A stretch of DNA of 64,000 nucleotides from the NCBI RefSeq assembly GCF_963678545.1, contig NZ_OY782870.1:2728001-2792000 (forward strand), given 5' to 3'. This DNA is from an uncultured Methanomethylovorans sp. Its GTDB lineage: Archaea; Halobacteriota; Methanosarcinia; Methanosarcinales; Methanosarcinaceae. The translations under genes were made by a program, and so were the position numbers. Positions within the stretch are counted from its first letter, which is position 1. Each line of letters opens with the position of its first letter. Below the pieces are notes generated by a model. The model did not search any database. It had not been told where the DNA came from and saw nothing but the letters and a program-made list of their open reading frames with translations. This document shows positions 27,129 to 36,263 of the stretch, piece after piece.

Positions 27129-28178
27129 ATGAAGATCCTGATCATTAGCGGGTTTCTGGGCAGTGGTAAAACTACTTCTGTGGTAAAGATAGGCAAATAT
27201 CTCAAAGACAGAGGGTATACTATAGCTGTCCTGGTTAATGACGTGGCAGACGTGGGAGTTGACGGGCAAGTTATAAACGAGAATGGACTGGAATCAAAAG
27301 AAATGCCAAGAGGATGTATCTGCTGCACCCTCAAATATGCCCTGGAAGGTAACATCGCCCTGATACAGGCAGAATCTGACCCCGATATACTTATTATTGA
27401 GCCTACAGGAGTTGCTTTCCCGGACAGAATAAAGGAACAAATAGAAATAATGGATTTTGGGCCGGAGGTTACAATGGGCCCGATCATCTCACTGATCGAC
27501 GGGAGCCAGTTCAAGCATATAATAGAGCATTCCGAATATGCTGCAACTAAACAAATGGAAAATGCAGACTTTATAGTGATAAATAAGAGAGACCTGATGG
27601 AACAAGCAGAGATATCTGCAGTAGAAAACATTGTCCGGAACATAAATCCCGATGCCGATGTTTTTGCACTGTCCCTTAAGAACACGGACCGTGAATTCAT
27701 GGAATTTATGAGTGCAGTCGAATCACGACTTGGCATGGAAGTACAAGCAAGTTCAGCCGTAAAAGAGGGAGACAGCGATTGCCCGGATAACATGTGCGCA
27801 GCCAATGACGACCACTTTGATCATTTTAATGTCAGCAGTTATGCGGACACATACCATATAGAACACTCAATTGACACTGAAACTGCCATAAGTGCAGCAA
27901 CCTGTGTCATGAAAGATCTGAAAAGTATGGTTTTGGCACTTAATCCTAAGTTTCTGGGACATTTAAAAATGTTCCTGCACACCGAATCCATAGCTTTGAG
28001 GATCAGCGTAACATCTTATCTTGACAATCCAGAAGTGGAAGTGATCGACACCGATATTTCAGACCATGGTGAGTTCACGGTCTTTGCTGCTGTAACTGAT
28101 GTCCCGCGAGATAATCTTGCAGAAATTATTAAAAGGTCGGTCATGGGCAATTCCTGCCAGCTTGGAATCAGCACCTAA
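27129..28178 (+). CDS. Second CobW/G3E family GTPase, paralogue without His tracts
   Basis: The protein has 349 residues. It has the same G3E core as its upstream neighbour (SGFLGSGKTTSVVKIG, GCICCTLKYAL, EPTGVAFPD, NKRDL) and the same C-terminal domain (KFLGHLKMFLHTESIALRIS), but lacks the His-rich tracts; only a short acidic/His patch (DDHFDHFN) is present. A strong ribosome binding site (TCGGAGGAGT) lies upstream, 35 bases after the first gene, so the two form an operon. They may act as a heteromeric metallochaperone pair. The physiological partner is unknown. Confidence 0.85.
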   Translation: MKILIISGFLGSGKTTSVVKIGKYLKDRGYTIAVLVNDVADVGVDGQVINENGLESKEMPRGCICCTLKYALEGNIALIQAESDPDILIIEPTGVAFPDRIKEQIEIMDFGPEVTMGPIISLIDGSQFKHIIEHSEYAATKQMENADFIVINKRDLMEQAEISAVENIVRNINPDADVFALSLKNTDREFMEFMSAVESRLGMEVQASSAVKEGDSDCPDNMCAANDDHFDHFNVSSYADTYHIEHSIDTETAISAATCVMKDLKSMVLALNPKFLGHLKMFLHTESIALRISVTSYLDNPEVEVIDTDISDHGEFTVFAAVTDVPRDNLAEIIKRSVMGNSCQLGIST

Positions 28179-28392
28179 GTCACTTACCTTTTTCATTTTT
28201 TGACGATATACTCTTTTTAGATATAATAACTTGATTAGATAAAGGAATTAGAGATTCTGTTAGTAGAAAGAATCATTTGCAATGCTATACTCCTTAACTT
28301 AACAGTATAATCTGCTGGAAAACTATATATATGGTTGTGCACAATATTCACACAGCCGACCAAAACCTATGATCAACACAGGAGATATGCCA

Positions 28393-29079
28393 ATGAACAA
28401 CGAAGAGATCCAGAAATTAGGAAAAGAGCTTATAGACACACTCCATCTGAAAACATCACCTGTAGCCGTACATCTTGTTAAAGCAGATGAAGAACTGCCT
28501 GCTGATATCCCGAGAATAGGAGAAAACATCAGACATTGTCAGATGGTGGATAACACAAGGAGAAAAGGATCTCAATTCTATGCAGTACTTGATGACCACA
28601 TGTGCAAAGGCGGGGCCGCAGTAATGGGACTTACCGAAATGGGTGAGAAACTGAAGACAGGAGAAGTGTACTATCACCTTAACCATTTCGGATCACTGGA
28701 TGCCGCAAAAAACACAATGGAGAAAGTTCCACGAGTACCAGCGAATTCAGTAAAAGCTGTAGTATATTCACCTCTTGAGAAAACCACATTTAAACCTGAT
28801 GTGATTCTGATCATCACAACCCCTAAACAAGTAATGGAACTGTCGCAAGCACTACTTCACAAAGATGGAGGACGTGTCAATGCAAGTTTTGCTGGCAAGC
28901 AGAGCGTTTGTGCAGATGGTGTAGCTTACCCATACCTTTCAGGGGAAGCAGGTGTGACAATAGGATGCAGCGGTAGCCGTAAATACACCGAGATTAAAGA
29001 AGACGAGATGATTATGAGCATACCAGTGGACATGTTGCCTGGACTTGTAGCCTCTGCAAAAACGATGTTCAATAACTGA
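28393..29079 (+). CDS. DUF169 family protein
   Basis: The protein has 228 residues and fits DUF169: KTSPVAVHLV near the N-terminus, HCQMVDNTRRKGSQFYA, a Cys in DDHMCKGGAAVMGL and GEAGVTIGCSGSRKY near the C-terminus. The conserved Cys residues suggest metal or cofactor binding, but no function has been assigned. The start at 28393 has GGAG eight bases upstream; earlier in-frame ATGs at 28369 and 28387 lack this. A TATA box (CTATATATATGG near 28323) gives a separate promoter. It lies between the CobW-type genes and a chelatase. Confidence 0.82.
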   Translation: MNNEEIQKLGKELIDTLHLKTSPVAVHLVKADEELPADIPRIGENIRHCQMVDNTRRKGSQFYAVLDDHMCKGGAAVMGLTEMGEKLKTGEVYYHLNHFGSLDAAKNTMEKVPRVPANSVKAVVYSPLEKTTFKPDVILIITTPKQVMELSQALLHKDGGRVNASFAGKQSVCADGVAYPYLSGEAGVTIGCSGSRKYTEIKEDEMIMSIPVDMLPGLVASAKTMFNN

Positions 29080-29143
29080 ACATCTAATTTTTTCAACTTT
29101 TTTATAACTTAAAAAAGATGCTGTGTTTCATACACAGCCGTTA

Positions 29144-29539
29144 TTAAAGAACTTCCTGTGCTCTCTTGAAGATCAAGTCTGCAATAAGCTCATCGCTTCC
29201 AAGAGGTTTACCGTAGAGGATCTTTACCTGCTGACCATTCATTTTTATGCTACCCTCTTTAGTCTCAGGGTCGAGCTTCAATATAGCTGGAATATCCTTG
29301 GTAATATGTACACCAGATGCAAGGAATACAGGTACAGCTACAATGGTGCTCACGCCAGTACCTTGGAATGAAAGCAATGCTTCTTCCAATGAAGGAGTGC
29401 TCATTTCCATAAATCCTGCTTTAACAACGTATTCAGGGTGTTTTTTAGCAATAATATCTGCAATCTCTGTAACAACCTGATTGTTGTAAGGCAATCTGCT
29501 TCCGTGGCCTATTGTAAGGATACCAATCTTTTCACTCAT
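29144..29539 (-). CDS. cfbA: Sirohydrochlorin chelatase, small CbiX/CfbA type
   Basis: The protein has 131 residues, the size of archaeal single-domain CbiX that works as a homodimer. Metal-binding His residues lie in [12 protein letters not shown] and in [11 protein letters not shown]. It inserts cobalt into sirohydrochlorin for B12, or nickel as the first step of coenzyme F430 synthesis (CfbA); in methanogens the enzyme can do both. The start MSEKIGIL at 29539 is preferred over the in-frame start three codons upstream. It converges on DUF169 and sits near two metal GTPases. Confidence 0.92.
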   Translation of the reverse strand: MSEKIGILTIGHGSRLPYNNQVVTEIADIIAKKHPEYVVKAGFMEMSTPSLEEALLSFQGTGVSTIVAVPVFLASGVHITKDIPAILKLDPETKEGSIKMNGQQVKILYGKPLGSDELIADLIFKRAQEVL

Positions 29540-29673
29540 ATATATCACCTTTTTGAAATTGTAACAATAAGTCTATCAAAAGTGTTACTTACTCGGATGG
29601 TTGTAAGTTTTAATCAAATATAGTTCTTTTGCATTTATTCAGAGAAAAAAGAATAAAAACAATGCAAGTATCC

Positions 29674-30501
29674 CTATAACACTCGATATTCTGCACTATA
29701 AACATACATATTAGGCTCTCTCACGAAACCTACGAGAGTCATATCAGCATCTTGTGCAAGTAACACTGCTTCTTTTACAGTGGCACCTTTACTTGCCATG
29801 AGAGGAAAGCCCGAATATATGGCCTTTGAGACCATAGTACCCGCAAGCCTGCCCGTAGTGACAAGCGCACATTTGGAAATATCTATGCCCTCAAGCAATG
29901 CTTTTCCCACCGCTTTGTCCACAGAACAGGAGCGTCCTATATCCTCACAGAACACAAGAATCTTACCTGAAGTATCACATACCAGTGATGAATGAGCGCC
30001 ACCAGTCTTTTTCCAGGCATTACCCCACTCTTTCAGTTTTCCCACTGCATTGAATATGACCTGTGGACTGAAAAACACATCCTTAGGCAATAAAGGACGG
30101 CTCTTGGGAGTAAAAAGTGTTGTACCACACCTCTCCACACGCCCAAGGTTAAACAGCTGAGAAGTATCGATATCAATCTTACAATCAATCCTTTTGGGAC
30201 CTATATCGATAAAGAGTATATTCCAGACATCATCCCTGCTGATGAAGCCTTCACATACCATGAATCCAACTGCAAGCTCCTCAAGTTCCCTAGGACTTGC
30301 ATAAAAAGTAGTGAGGTGGACATCATTGATGAAAAGGTCAAATACCTCTTCAATAATAACATCCGCTTCTATTTTTTTTCTCTGGTCGCCGGAGATTTCC
30401 ATGCACGCTATAGTAGTATATAGAGAAGAAGGAACAATACCTTCATCTCTTCTGGATTCCTCCGTAACAGAGGAACTATTTTCGTGCTGGTCCTCTCTCA
30501 T
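29674..30501 (-). CDS. fdhD: FdhD-like sulfurtransferase in the fmd operon
   Basis: The protein has 275 residues. It is recognised as FdhD by the segments SPRELEELAVGFMVCEGF, KTGGAHSSLVCD, CEDIGRSCSVDKAVGKAL and TTGRLAGTMVSKA. FdhD passes sulfur from a Cys desulfurase to the Mo/W centre of formate dehydrogenases. Here the active loop reads RCGTTLF: C125 is kept, but the second Cys of the usual CxxC is Thr128. Its start overlaps the fmdB stop (ATGA), so it is translated with the formylmethanofuran dehydrogenase, whose B subunit is an FDH relative and the likely client. Confidence 0.88.
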   Translation of the reverse strand: MREDQHENSSSVTEESRRDEGIVPSSLYTTIACMEISGDQRKKIEADVIIEEVFDLFINDVHLTTFYASPRELEELAVGFMVCEGFISRDDVWNILFIDIGPKRIDCKIDIDTSQLFNLGRVERCGTTLFTPKSRPLLPKDVFFSPQVIFNAVGKLKEWGNAWKKTGGAHSSLVCDTSGKILVFCEDIGRSCSVDKAVGKALLEGIDISKCALVTTGRLAGTMVSKAIYSGFPLMASKGATVKEAVLLAQDADMTLVGFVREPNMYVYSAEYRVL

Positions 30502-31805
30502 GCTTCCTTGAGTTTCTTAACTCTGTCGAAAAGCTGTTTCAGGGTGTCTTCATTGCTCTTTGTGTAAGGGAATGGAGATTCCGTGAAAGGCTGGAAGTAG
30601 ACTGGAACATCATCTAGCCTATAGAAGGTACCATCACATTCCATAGCATCGATAACACCTGGCAGCACTACTTCAGAAACAGTGACAGTTGGACAAGGTG
30701 CAATGTCAATACATATCGTCGGTATCTGTGCCATATATTCTGCAGTTTCTGCAGGAATGTGATCCACAAGGTCAGCACACATTACCAGTGTAGCATCCGT
30801 GTCCTTTTCACGCAGCAGGTCCACACAGGTATACTCTCCTGGATTGTATCTCGGGTAGCCTCTTGAGAAATCCAAACCGAATGGATAACCATAGAGGTAA
30901 GTTGCAAGCTGGTTGAAACCCGCTACGTTGCAGTGCCCTCTCAGTGCCCCTAGGACACACTTAGTATAATTGTTCATTTCCTTTACGAGGTTCAGTGCAA
31001 TCTCGATGTTCCTGTGCTTTCCGTACGATGAAGATACACCAAGACCTACATAGATGGACACGAAATTTGACTCCTTCATCATTGTGACAACCTGTTCCAT
31101 GACTTCAATAGGAATACCGGTTATCTCTTCAACTGAAGGATGAGGCTTCTTACCATTAACGATAGTAAACAATCCACTCAGCAGCTCATAGTCAGTGTTA
31201 GGATTAAGCTGCACATGCAAATCAGATGCCTCGGTTGTTGGAGTCTTTCTTGGGTCTACCGTAACGATAGTACGGTCAAACCTGCCCCTCTTAGTCCAGT
31301 AACCTCTTGGAAAAACACCATACCTGGACATGTGCCTGGGCATGGATTCCAGAGGATTTGTTCCCCAATAGATGATCATATCAGCCCTATTCTTTGCCTG
31401 TCCTGCTGTAGCTCCTGACCTGCCTGCTTCCTGTATACCCATTGCTGTAGGTCCATGACAGATAGTGGCATTAGAGTCAACTGCAGCACCGAGATATTCC
31501 CCCATGTGCAAACCAACCTCTTGAGCCTCGATGGATGTTTCACTACCCATAAAGAAAAAGGGCCTTCTGGATTTTACCAGGATCTGAGCAGCCCTATCCA
31601 GCGCTTCATCCCATGTTGCAGGCCTCAGCTTGCCATTCTCTCTTACCAGGGGTTCTCTTATCCTATGATGGCTCACAACTTCCTGGAATTTGGCATTACC
31701 CATCTTACAGGCGTTCTGGACATCAATAGTATCACCTTTAAAATCCACAACGATATCATCACATGATGCACCGCATACCGGACATATAATATTCCTTGCA
31801 ACCAT
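30498..31805 (-). CDS. fmdB: Formylmethanofuran dehydrogenase subunit B
   Basis: This is the catalytic subunit of 435 residues. The N-terminal Cys set C8, C11, C15 and C33 (IICPVCGASCDD ... NACKMGN) binds one 4Fe-4S cluster. C116 in ATICHGPT corresponds to the Cys that ligates Mo or W; it is not selenocysteine. The rest follows the molybdopterin oxidoreductase fold. It reduces CO2 to formate, which subunit A condenses with methanofuran; the reaction runs in reverse during methylotrophic growth. The start at 31805 has GGGAGGTGA upstream. It is the last fmd gene before fdhD. Confidence 0.95.
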   Translation of the reverse strand: MVARNIICPVCGASCDDIVVDFKGDTIDVQNACKMGNAKFQEVVSHHRIREPLVRENGKLRPATWDEALDRAAQILVKSRRPFFFMGSETSIEAQEVGLHMGEYLGAAVDSNATICHGPTAMGIQEAGRSGATAGQAKNRADMIIYWGTNPLESMPRHMSRYGVFPRGYWTKRGRFDRTIVTVDPRKTPTTEASDLHVQLNPNTDYELLSGLFTIVNGKKPHPSVEEITGIPIEVMEQVVTMMKESNFVSIYVGLGVSSSYGKHRNIEIALNLVKEMNNYTKCVLGALRGHCNVAGFNQLATYLYGYPFGLDFSRGYPRYNPGEYTCVDLLREKDTDATLVMCADLVDHIPAETAEYMAQIPTICIDIAPCPTVTVSEVVLPGVIDAMECDGTFYRLDDVPVYFQPFTESPFPYTKSNEDTLKQLFDRVKKLKEA

Positions 31806-31806
31806 T

Positions 31807-32205
31807 TTATTCACCTCCCATGTACAACTTCAGAACAACATCTTCCGCACTAAGCACTTCACCTTCAGAAGGCTCTATGGTCACAAGACTCCCTTTGTAC
31901 AAAGGTGAACCCGTGGAGAAGGTAGATGGTTCAACTACCACATTGGACCATATGGCCCTTGGCATGAAAACTTGGCCACACCTCATGTCGTTGGTACATT
32001 TGGTGTATACTACAACTGAACGCTGTCCATCCCTTCTTATAACCTTTACCTTCTCAGGGAATCCCAATGCTGCATAATCAATTTCATTGAGCCAGCAGAC
32101 AGCACATTCCTTTATGTATGCGTCAGTATATTTGCTACCACCCTTGGCAAGCCTTCCTTCATCGATGGTACTTCCGCTATTAAGTAATGCTTCGATACAC
32201 ACCAT
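31807..32205 (-). CDS. fmdD: Formylmethanofuran dehydrogenase subunit D
   Basis: This 132-residue protein is the molybdopterin dinucleotide-binding domain, which in other enzymes is fused to the B-like subunit. Segments GSTIDEGRLAKGGSKYTDAY and RDGQRSVVVYTKCTND followed by GQVFMPRAIWSN are typical. It completes the active site of subunit B, the next gene. The ATG at 32205 has GGAGGT seven bases upstream; the longer frame to 32238 would overlap fmdC. It ends one base before the fmdB start. Confidence 0.94.
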   Translation of the reverse strand: MVCIEALLNSGSTIDEGRLAKGGSKYTDAYIKECAVCWLNEIDYAALGFPEKVKVIRRDGQRSVVVYTKCTNDMRCGQVFMPRAIWSNVVVEPSTFSTGSPLYKGSLVTIEPSEGEVLSAEDVVLKLYMGGE

Positions 32206-32206
32206 T

Positions 32207-33016
32207 TTACAGACCTCCGTTGAACTCACTTGATACATACATTATGCCTTTTACTTTCTGGGGCATTGCATAGTCGCCTGCAAACTTCTTGTACTCGCCT
32301 GGACATTCGATGTCGCCGAACTTGAGATCTTTTTCTACGACCTGGTATTGGAATCCCGGAGTGAATCTGGAAATGTGGCCTCCCACAACAATGATACCAT
32401 TGGTCATCTCAGCACCCACGGTCCTGAAGGCATTTCCCTTTACAACGATAAGACCACCATTTGCACGGATGCCACAGAAATTGTCCACGTTACCATTGAT
32501 GATGATTTCTCCACCGCTAATCCCACCACCTATCTGGTTCATTGCATTACCCTCAATGACGATACGACCACCGGTCATGCCATGCCAGCTGCCACGATAT
32601 GCACATCCGACGTGATCCTTAGTGTTACCTTTGATATGAAGCAGACCGCCTTTCATTTCCATACCTGCCCAGGACTCTGCATCACCCTCAACAACAATCT
32701 CACCGCCAGCCATCTCTGAACCAACGTGCATTCCTGCATCGCCTTTTATGATTACCCTTCCAGCAGTCATCTGCTGTCCGATTCTCTTAACTCTTGGAAC
32801 ATCAGCATCGACAATGATAGTAGTTTCCTGTGCAGAGCTTCCTCCGTTGCCCTGTACGTCAAAGAAATTGGAAAGAGGAAATTCCCTTGGACCCTGCCAT
32901 ACAATCAATGCACCTATCTCTTTTGCACTCTTGCAGGCGAAATTGTCAGGAGTTATGACCTCTGCTTCCACCATTATATCAATCTCATTTTTTGGTCTAA
33001 GTGTAACTTCTGCCAT
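32207..33016 (-). CDS. fmdC: Formylmethanofuran dehydrogenase subunit C
   Basis: This 269-residue protein has a run of about seven GxGxxxG-type turns forming a right-handed beta-helix, seen as GDAGMHVGSEMAGGEIVVEG, GNTKDHVGCAYRG, GNAMNQIGGGISGG and GNVDNFCGIRANGG. This is the FwdC/GltB C-terminal fold and serves as scaffold between the A and B/D subunits. The ribosome binding site GAGGTGA precedes the ATG. Four bases separate it from the fmdA stop. Confidence 0.95.
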   Translation of the reverse strand: MAEVTLRPKNEIDIMVEAEVITPDNFACKSAKEIGALIVWQGPREFPLSNFFDVQGNGGSSAQETTIIVDADVPRVKRIGQQMTAGRVIIKGDAGMHVGSEMAGGEIVVEGDAESWAGMEMKGGLLHIKGNTKDHVGCAYRGSWHGMTGGRIVIEGNAMNQIGGGISGGEIIINGNVDNFCGIRANGGLIVVKGNAFRTVGAEMTNGIIVVGGHISRFTPGFQYQVVEKDLKFGDIECPGEYKKFAGDYAMPQKVKGIMYVSSEFNGGL

Positions 33017-33020
33017 TGAC

Positions 33021-34775
33021 TCACCTCAACGGATTCACGGTCATCGGAGTTGGATTTGCAAGGTACCTTTCAGGCGTCGGGTAGTTAGAGAAGCCTAACG
33101 TGTAGTACTTGAACCACTCCTTTACATCTTCAAGCATGTGTTTTTCATCAGCATCTGGGACATTGATGTCGGCGTAATATGTCCTCTTCTCAGGTATTGC
33201 CACGATCTCACCCTGGCGGGCAACGACCTCTCCATCCTTAATGGTATATTCTGAGTTCTGCAAGTTCCTGATCAAGGTCTCATAGTCATTCACATCGAGC
33301 TTTGTCGGATCAATGTTGTAAATGCACACATCACCATCAGCTCCCACACCAAGAGTTCCTTTCCGGTATGCCATACCAATGGTCCTTGCAGGGTTGGCAC
33401 GAGTGAGAATCGCAAGATCATAAAGGGACATTTCCCTCTCCTCCCCTCCAATTCCGCTCCTGTCATTTGCCCACTTGTGACATTCACCCATTGTATCCTG
33501 CCTGGCCTTAGCAGACATAAGCCATGTCATAACCAGAGGATACTTTATGAAAGGACCACCATTGGGGCTGTCAGTAGTCATGATGGACTTCCAGGGATCC
33601 TTTACGTACAACAGTACTTCCAGACCCATTGCCCACTGCACACTGTGTACAGCGTTGGTCTTAAGATATGTGAATGGGAGTATACCCGAACCACATTCGC
33701 ACTCAACATCTGTGTTGGACCACTTGTTACCAGTCAGTACACTTAGGTCATGGATGGAAGGCCCATCGCCGGTCATGCAAGTTGCTTCACCGAATGGTAC
33801 ACAGCCGCTGTCCATGACAACATGATCTACACTGTTAACATAGTCGGTTATACCCTTCACACCAGATTCGAAATCTCTCCACGAAGTTCCACCGAATGCA
33901 TTAAACTGGCAGTGCGTTAGATAAACGGACTCATGCCTCTTTGCATTCATCTTTGTTTCTGCCCATTCAACATCTACATTGGGTTTAGCCTTGACATTAC
34001 TTGGTATCTTAAGTGATTCCTTCGTGGTTTCCCAGCAGCCAGGGTGACCTAGATTGTTGGCGTGCAGATGCAATGGCATTGCGAAACCAAGATACTCATT
34101 GATCTCTGCAAGGTTCTTGATGATTTCCGTTGGCGTGACCTCAAAGTGGATGTTAGCCTGGTCCAGAGAGTGAACGTTTTCTCCCCAACCCCAGTTCTCT
34201 ACACCAGCTGGGTTCACACATTTTATACCGTATGTCTTATGGGCCCTCATCATCCAGGCTACATATGCTGCTGCCTTTTCGAAGTCTCCTTCCTTCATAT
34301 ACCTCATAAGGAACCAATTGTTCCCCAATACAAGATATCCACCCATATCCAGCATGGGTGTTGAACGCATCTCTTCATGAGTATGGCGAGCTTCCATAGG
34401 TGGCACAGCTGCTTCAAACACAGTAGTATACCCCATCTTGGAATACTCATATCCTCCTAGATAAACAGTAGGAACCGTGTAACCTGACCCAGAATGAGTG
34501 ATTGGAGTCTTCTTCATATAAGCTTTGTAATGATCCTCTGGCCTCATCATTCTACCAGCGTTGACCTTCGCACCAGCAACATGTGAGTGAGAATCAACAC
34601 CACCAGCCATGATAGTCATGCCGCTTGCATCTATGACCTTTGCATTGTCCATTTCAGAAGCGGAAAGTTCTCTTACAACCTTTCCATCTCTGATGAAAAC
34701 ATCCATCCTCTCTCCTTTAACTTCATTTAGAGGATCGAACACATAACCATTTTTAATTGCAATAGTTCCAGCCAT
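33021..34775 (-). CDS. fmdA: Formylmethanofuran dehydrogenase subunit A (metallo-hydrolase)
   Basis: This 584-residue protein is an amidohydrolase-family enzyme with a binuclear zinc site. H63 and H65 lie in GGVDSHSHVAG, further ligands in PLHLHANNLGHPG, and a late Asp in TTDSPNGGPF. It condenses formate made in subunit B with methanofuran after the formate travels through an internal tunnel. The ATG at 34775 has GGGAG upstream and begins MAGTIAIKNGYVFDP, the normal N-terminus; the frame is open 25 codons further but overlaps fmdF. It lies two bases after the fmdF stop. Confidence 0.95.
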   Translation of the reverse strand: MAGTIAIKNGYVFDPLNEVKGERMDVFIRDGKVVRELSASEMDNAKVIDASGMTIMAGGVDSHSHVAGAKVNAGRMMRPEDHYKAYMKKTPITHSGSGYTVPTVYLGGYEYSKMGYTTVFEAAVPPMEARHTHEEMRSTPMLDMGGYLVLGNNWFLMRYMKEGDFEKAAAYVAWMMRAHKTYGIKCVNPAGVENWGWGENVHSLDQANIHFEVTPTEIIKNLAEINEYLGFAMPLHLHANNLGHPGCWETTKESLKIPSNVKAKPNVDVEWAETKMNAKRHESVYLTHCQFNAFGGTSWRDFESGVKGITDYVNSVDHVVMDSGCVPFGEATCMTGDGPSIHDLSVLTGNKWSNTDVECECGSGILPFTYLKTNAVHSVQWAMGLEVLLYVKDPWKSIMTTDSPNGGPFIKYPLVMTWLMSAKARQDTMGECHKWANDRSGIGGEEREMSLYDLAILTRANPARTIGMAYRKGTLGVGADGDVCIYNIDPTKLDVNDYETLIRNLQNSEYTIKDGEVVARQGEIVAIPEKRTYYADINVPDADEKHMLEDVKEWFKYYTLGFSNYPTPERYLANPTPMTVNPLR

Positions 34776-34777
34776 AT

Positions 34778-35800
34778 CTAACACTCCCTTCTCTCGAACC
34801 AAATGGCATTCACAGGACAGATCATGATACAAGCACCATCTGAGCCACATACATCCTGATTGACCACCTTGACGGTACCGTTCCTTACCTCAAGAATCTT
34901 CTTGCTCTCTACTTCATTAAGATATCCTGCAGCAAGGTTCTTGTTGGCCTGAGCATTCACTGGGCACATAATGACACAGTTGCCACAACCAAGACAAGCA
35001 TCCTCATCTGTCATCAGCACAGAAGTAAGCGTGGGCCTAGGTGCCTTGACATTGAGCAACTTTTTCTCGATGATAACTTTCTTATCCACTTCGGGAATAA
35101 TTTGGGTTTTAGTTACAGTAATAGCATTTACAGGGCAAGCCATGTCACATGCCCCACAGTAGATACATGCATCAGCACGCTGGGCTACCTTATCCACTCT
35201 CTCCCCAGCTTCCCACTCCGGATTGAAAAGAGCATTGCATGGACATGTATCAACACATGAGCGGCAAGCTGTACAGGTTTCCTCATTTCTTACCCATGTT
35301 CCAGCAAACGGCTTCTGCACAGTGATAGCATTTACGGGACATACTGAAGCACACCAGCCGCAGTGTACACAACAATCGTTATTGATCTTGGTCTCACCAT
35401 CGACTTTCGCACTGCCGTCTGATGCCAGCCACTGCCTTACCTCAATGCATCCCTGCGGACATATCTGTTCGCACAATCCACAGTGTACACAACTTTCACT
35501 CACATTTGTTGATTTCAGGGAAAAGCTTACGTAGGTGCTGTCATTGATAGATTTCCCACCTTGCCTCATATCCAATGCGCCGATGGGACAGGTTTTGGCA
35601 CATATGCCACACATGATACAACCTGATGGATCGTTTTCCAGATAGTCCTTGTCAATAAGGCCTCTGGCAACAGCCCCCACGGAACCGATAGTAATGATTC
35701 CTTTAGGACATGCCATGACGCAGGTTCCACAACCTATGCACTTCTCAGGAAGGTACATAAGTTGCTTGTCGTCCTTCGTTCCAAACACTACTTCATTCAT
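34778..35800 (-). CDS. fmdF: Formylmethanofuran dehydrogenase polyferredoxin subunit F
   Basis: This 340-residue polyferredoxin has seven full CxxCxxCxxxCP motifs (from CIGCGTCVMACPKG to CLGCGNCVIMCPVN). An eighth near the end reads CGSDGACIMICPVN, where the second ligand is Asp, as in CxxDxxC ferredoxins. It wires low-potential electrons to subunit B. The chosen start (35800) has GGAG eight bases upstream and starts MNEVVFGTKDD. The same frame stays open for 64 more codons, to 35992, so a longer form cannot be fully excluded. The gene order F-A-C-D-B matches the molybdenum-type fmd operon of Methanosarcina. Confidence 0.93.
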   Translation of the reverse strand: MNEVVFGTKDDKQLMYLPEKCIGCGTCVMACPKGIITIGSVGAVARGLIDKDYLENDPSGCIMCGICAKTCPIGALDMRQGGKSINDSTYVSFSLKSTNVSESCVHCGLCEQICPQGCIEVRQWLASDGSAKVDGETKINNDCCVHCGWCASVCPVNAITVQKPFAGTWVRNEETCTACRSCVDTCPCNALFNPEWEAGERVDKVAQRADACIYCGACDMACPVNAITVTKTQIIPEVDKKVIIEKKLLNVKAPRPTLTSVLMTDEDACLGCGNCVIMCPVNAQANKNLAAGYLNEVESKKILEVRNGTVKVVNQDVCGSDGACIMICPVNAIWFERREC

Positions 35801-36263
35801 CTGATCTACTCCGTAATCCTGCCTATAGTATGCATTGATAATAGTAAACCCAATGCAATAAGAATTGACTCCTCTGAAGGCATCATTCCAAACATTCATG
35901 TTCTGAAACCGACAAGCCATTACAATTTTTGGAACCAGGAAATATGCCTGAAAGTCTCTGGCTGGTAACAGCACAGAATGCATACGATCCATCTAAGAAC
36001 GCATGCTTTACCTGTTGATGCCAATAGTAGAGTATATGAGATGGCTTCATTTTGAGCACATTTATCTTCTACCAGAGGATTGTTACTATAAGTTACATGT
36101 ATGTGTTATAAAATTATTGTTCTACACGCACGGGCGGCATGAATTAACACGATTGAAGGTTACAAATCAATGTATTTTTAACCATAGTTTAAATATCATA
36201 ATGAATACTTAGTTCCAAAAATAAGACATTGCGGGAAAAAACTGGTTTAAAGGAAAGGATTCT
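35801..36263. promoter_or_regulatory. Divergent promoter region of the fmd operon and aroK
   Basis: TATA-like elements for both directions cluster at 36170-36200 (AGTTTAAATATCAT on the plus strand, ATATTTAAACTATGG on the minus strand). If used for fmdF, the fmd message has a leader of about 340 bases, unusually long for an archaeal gene. The leader contains a 64-codon frame contiguous with fmdF. No known riboswitch was recognised. The plus-strand side gives aroK a short leader. Confidence 0.5.
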
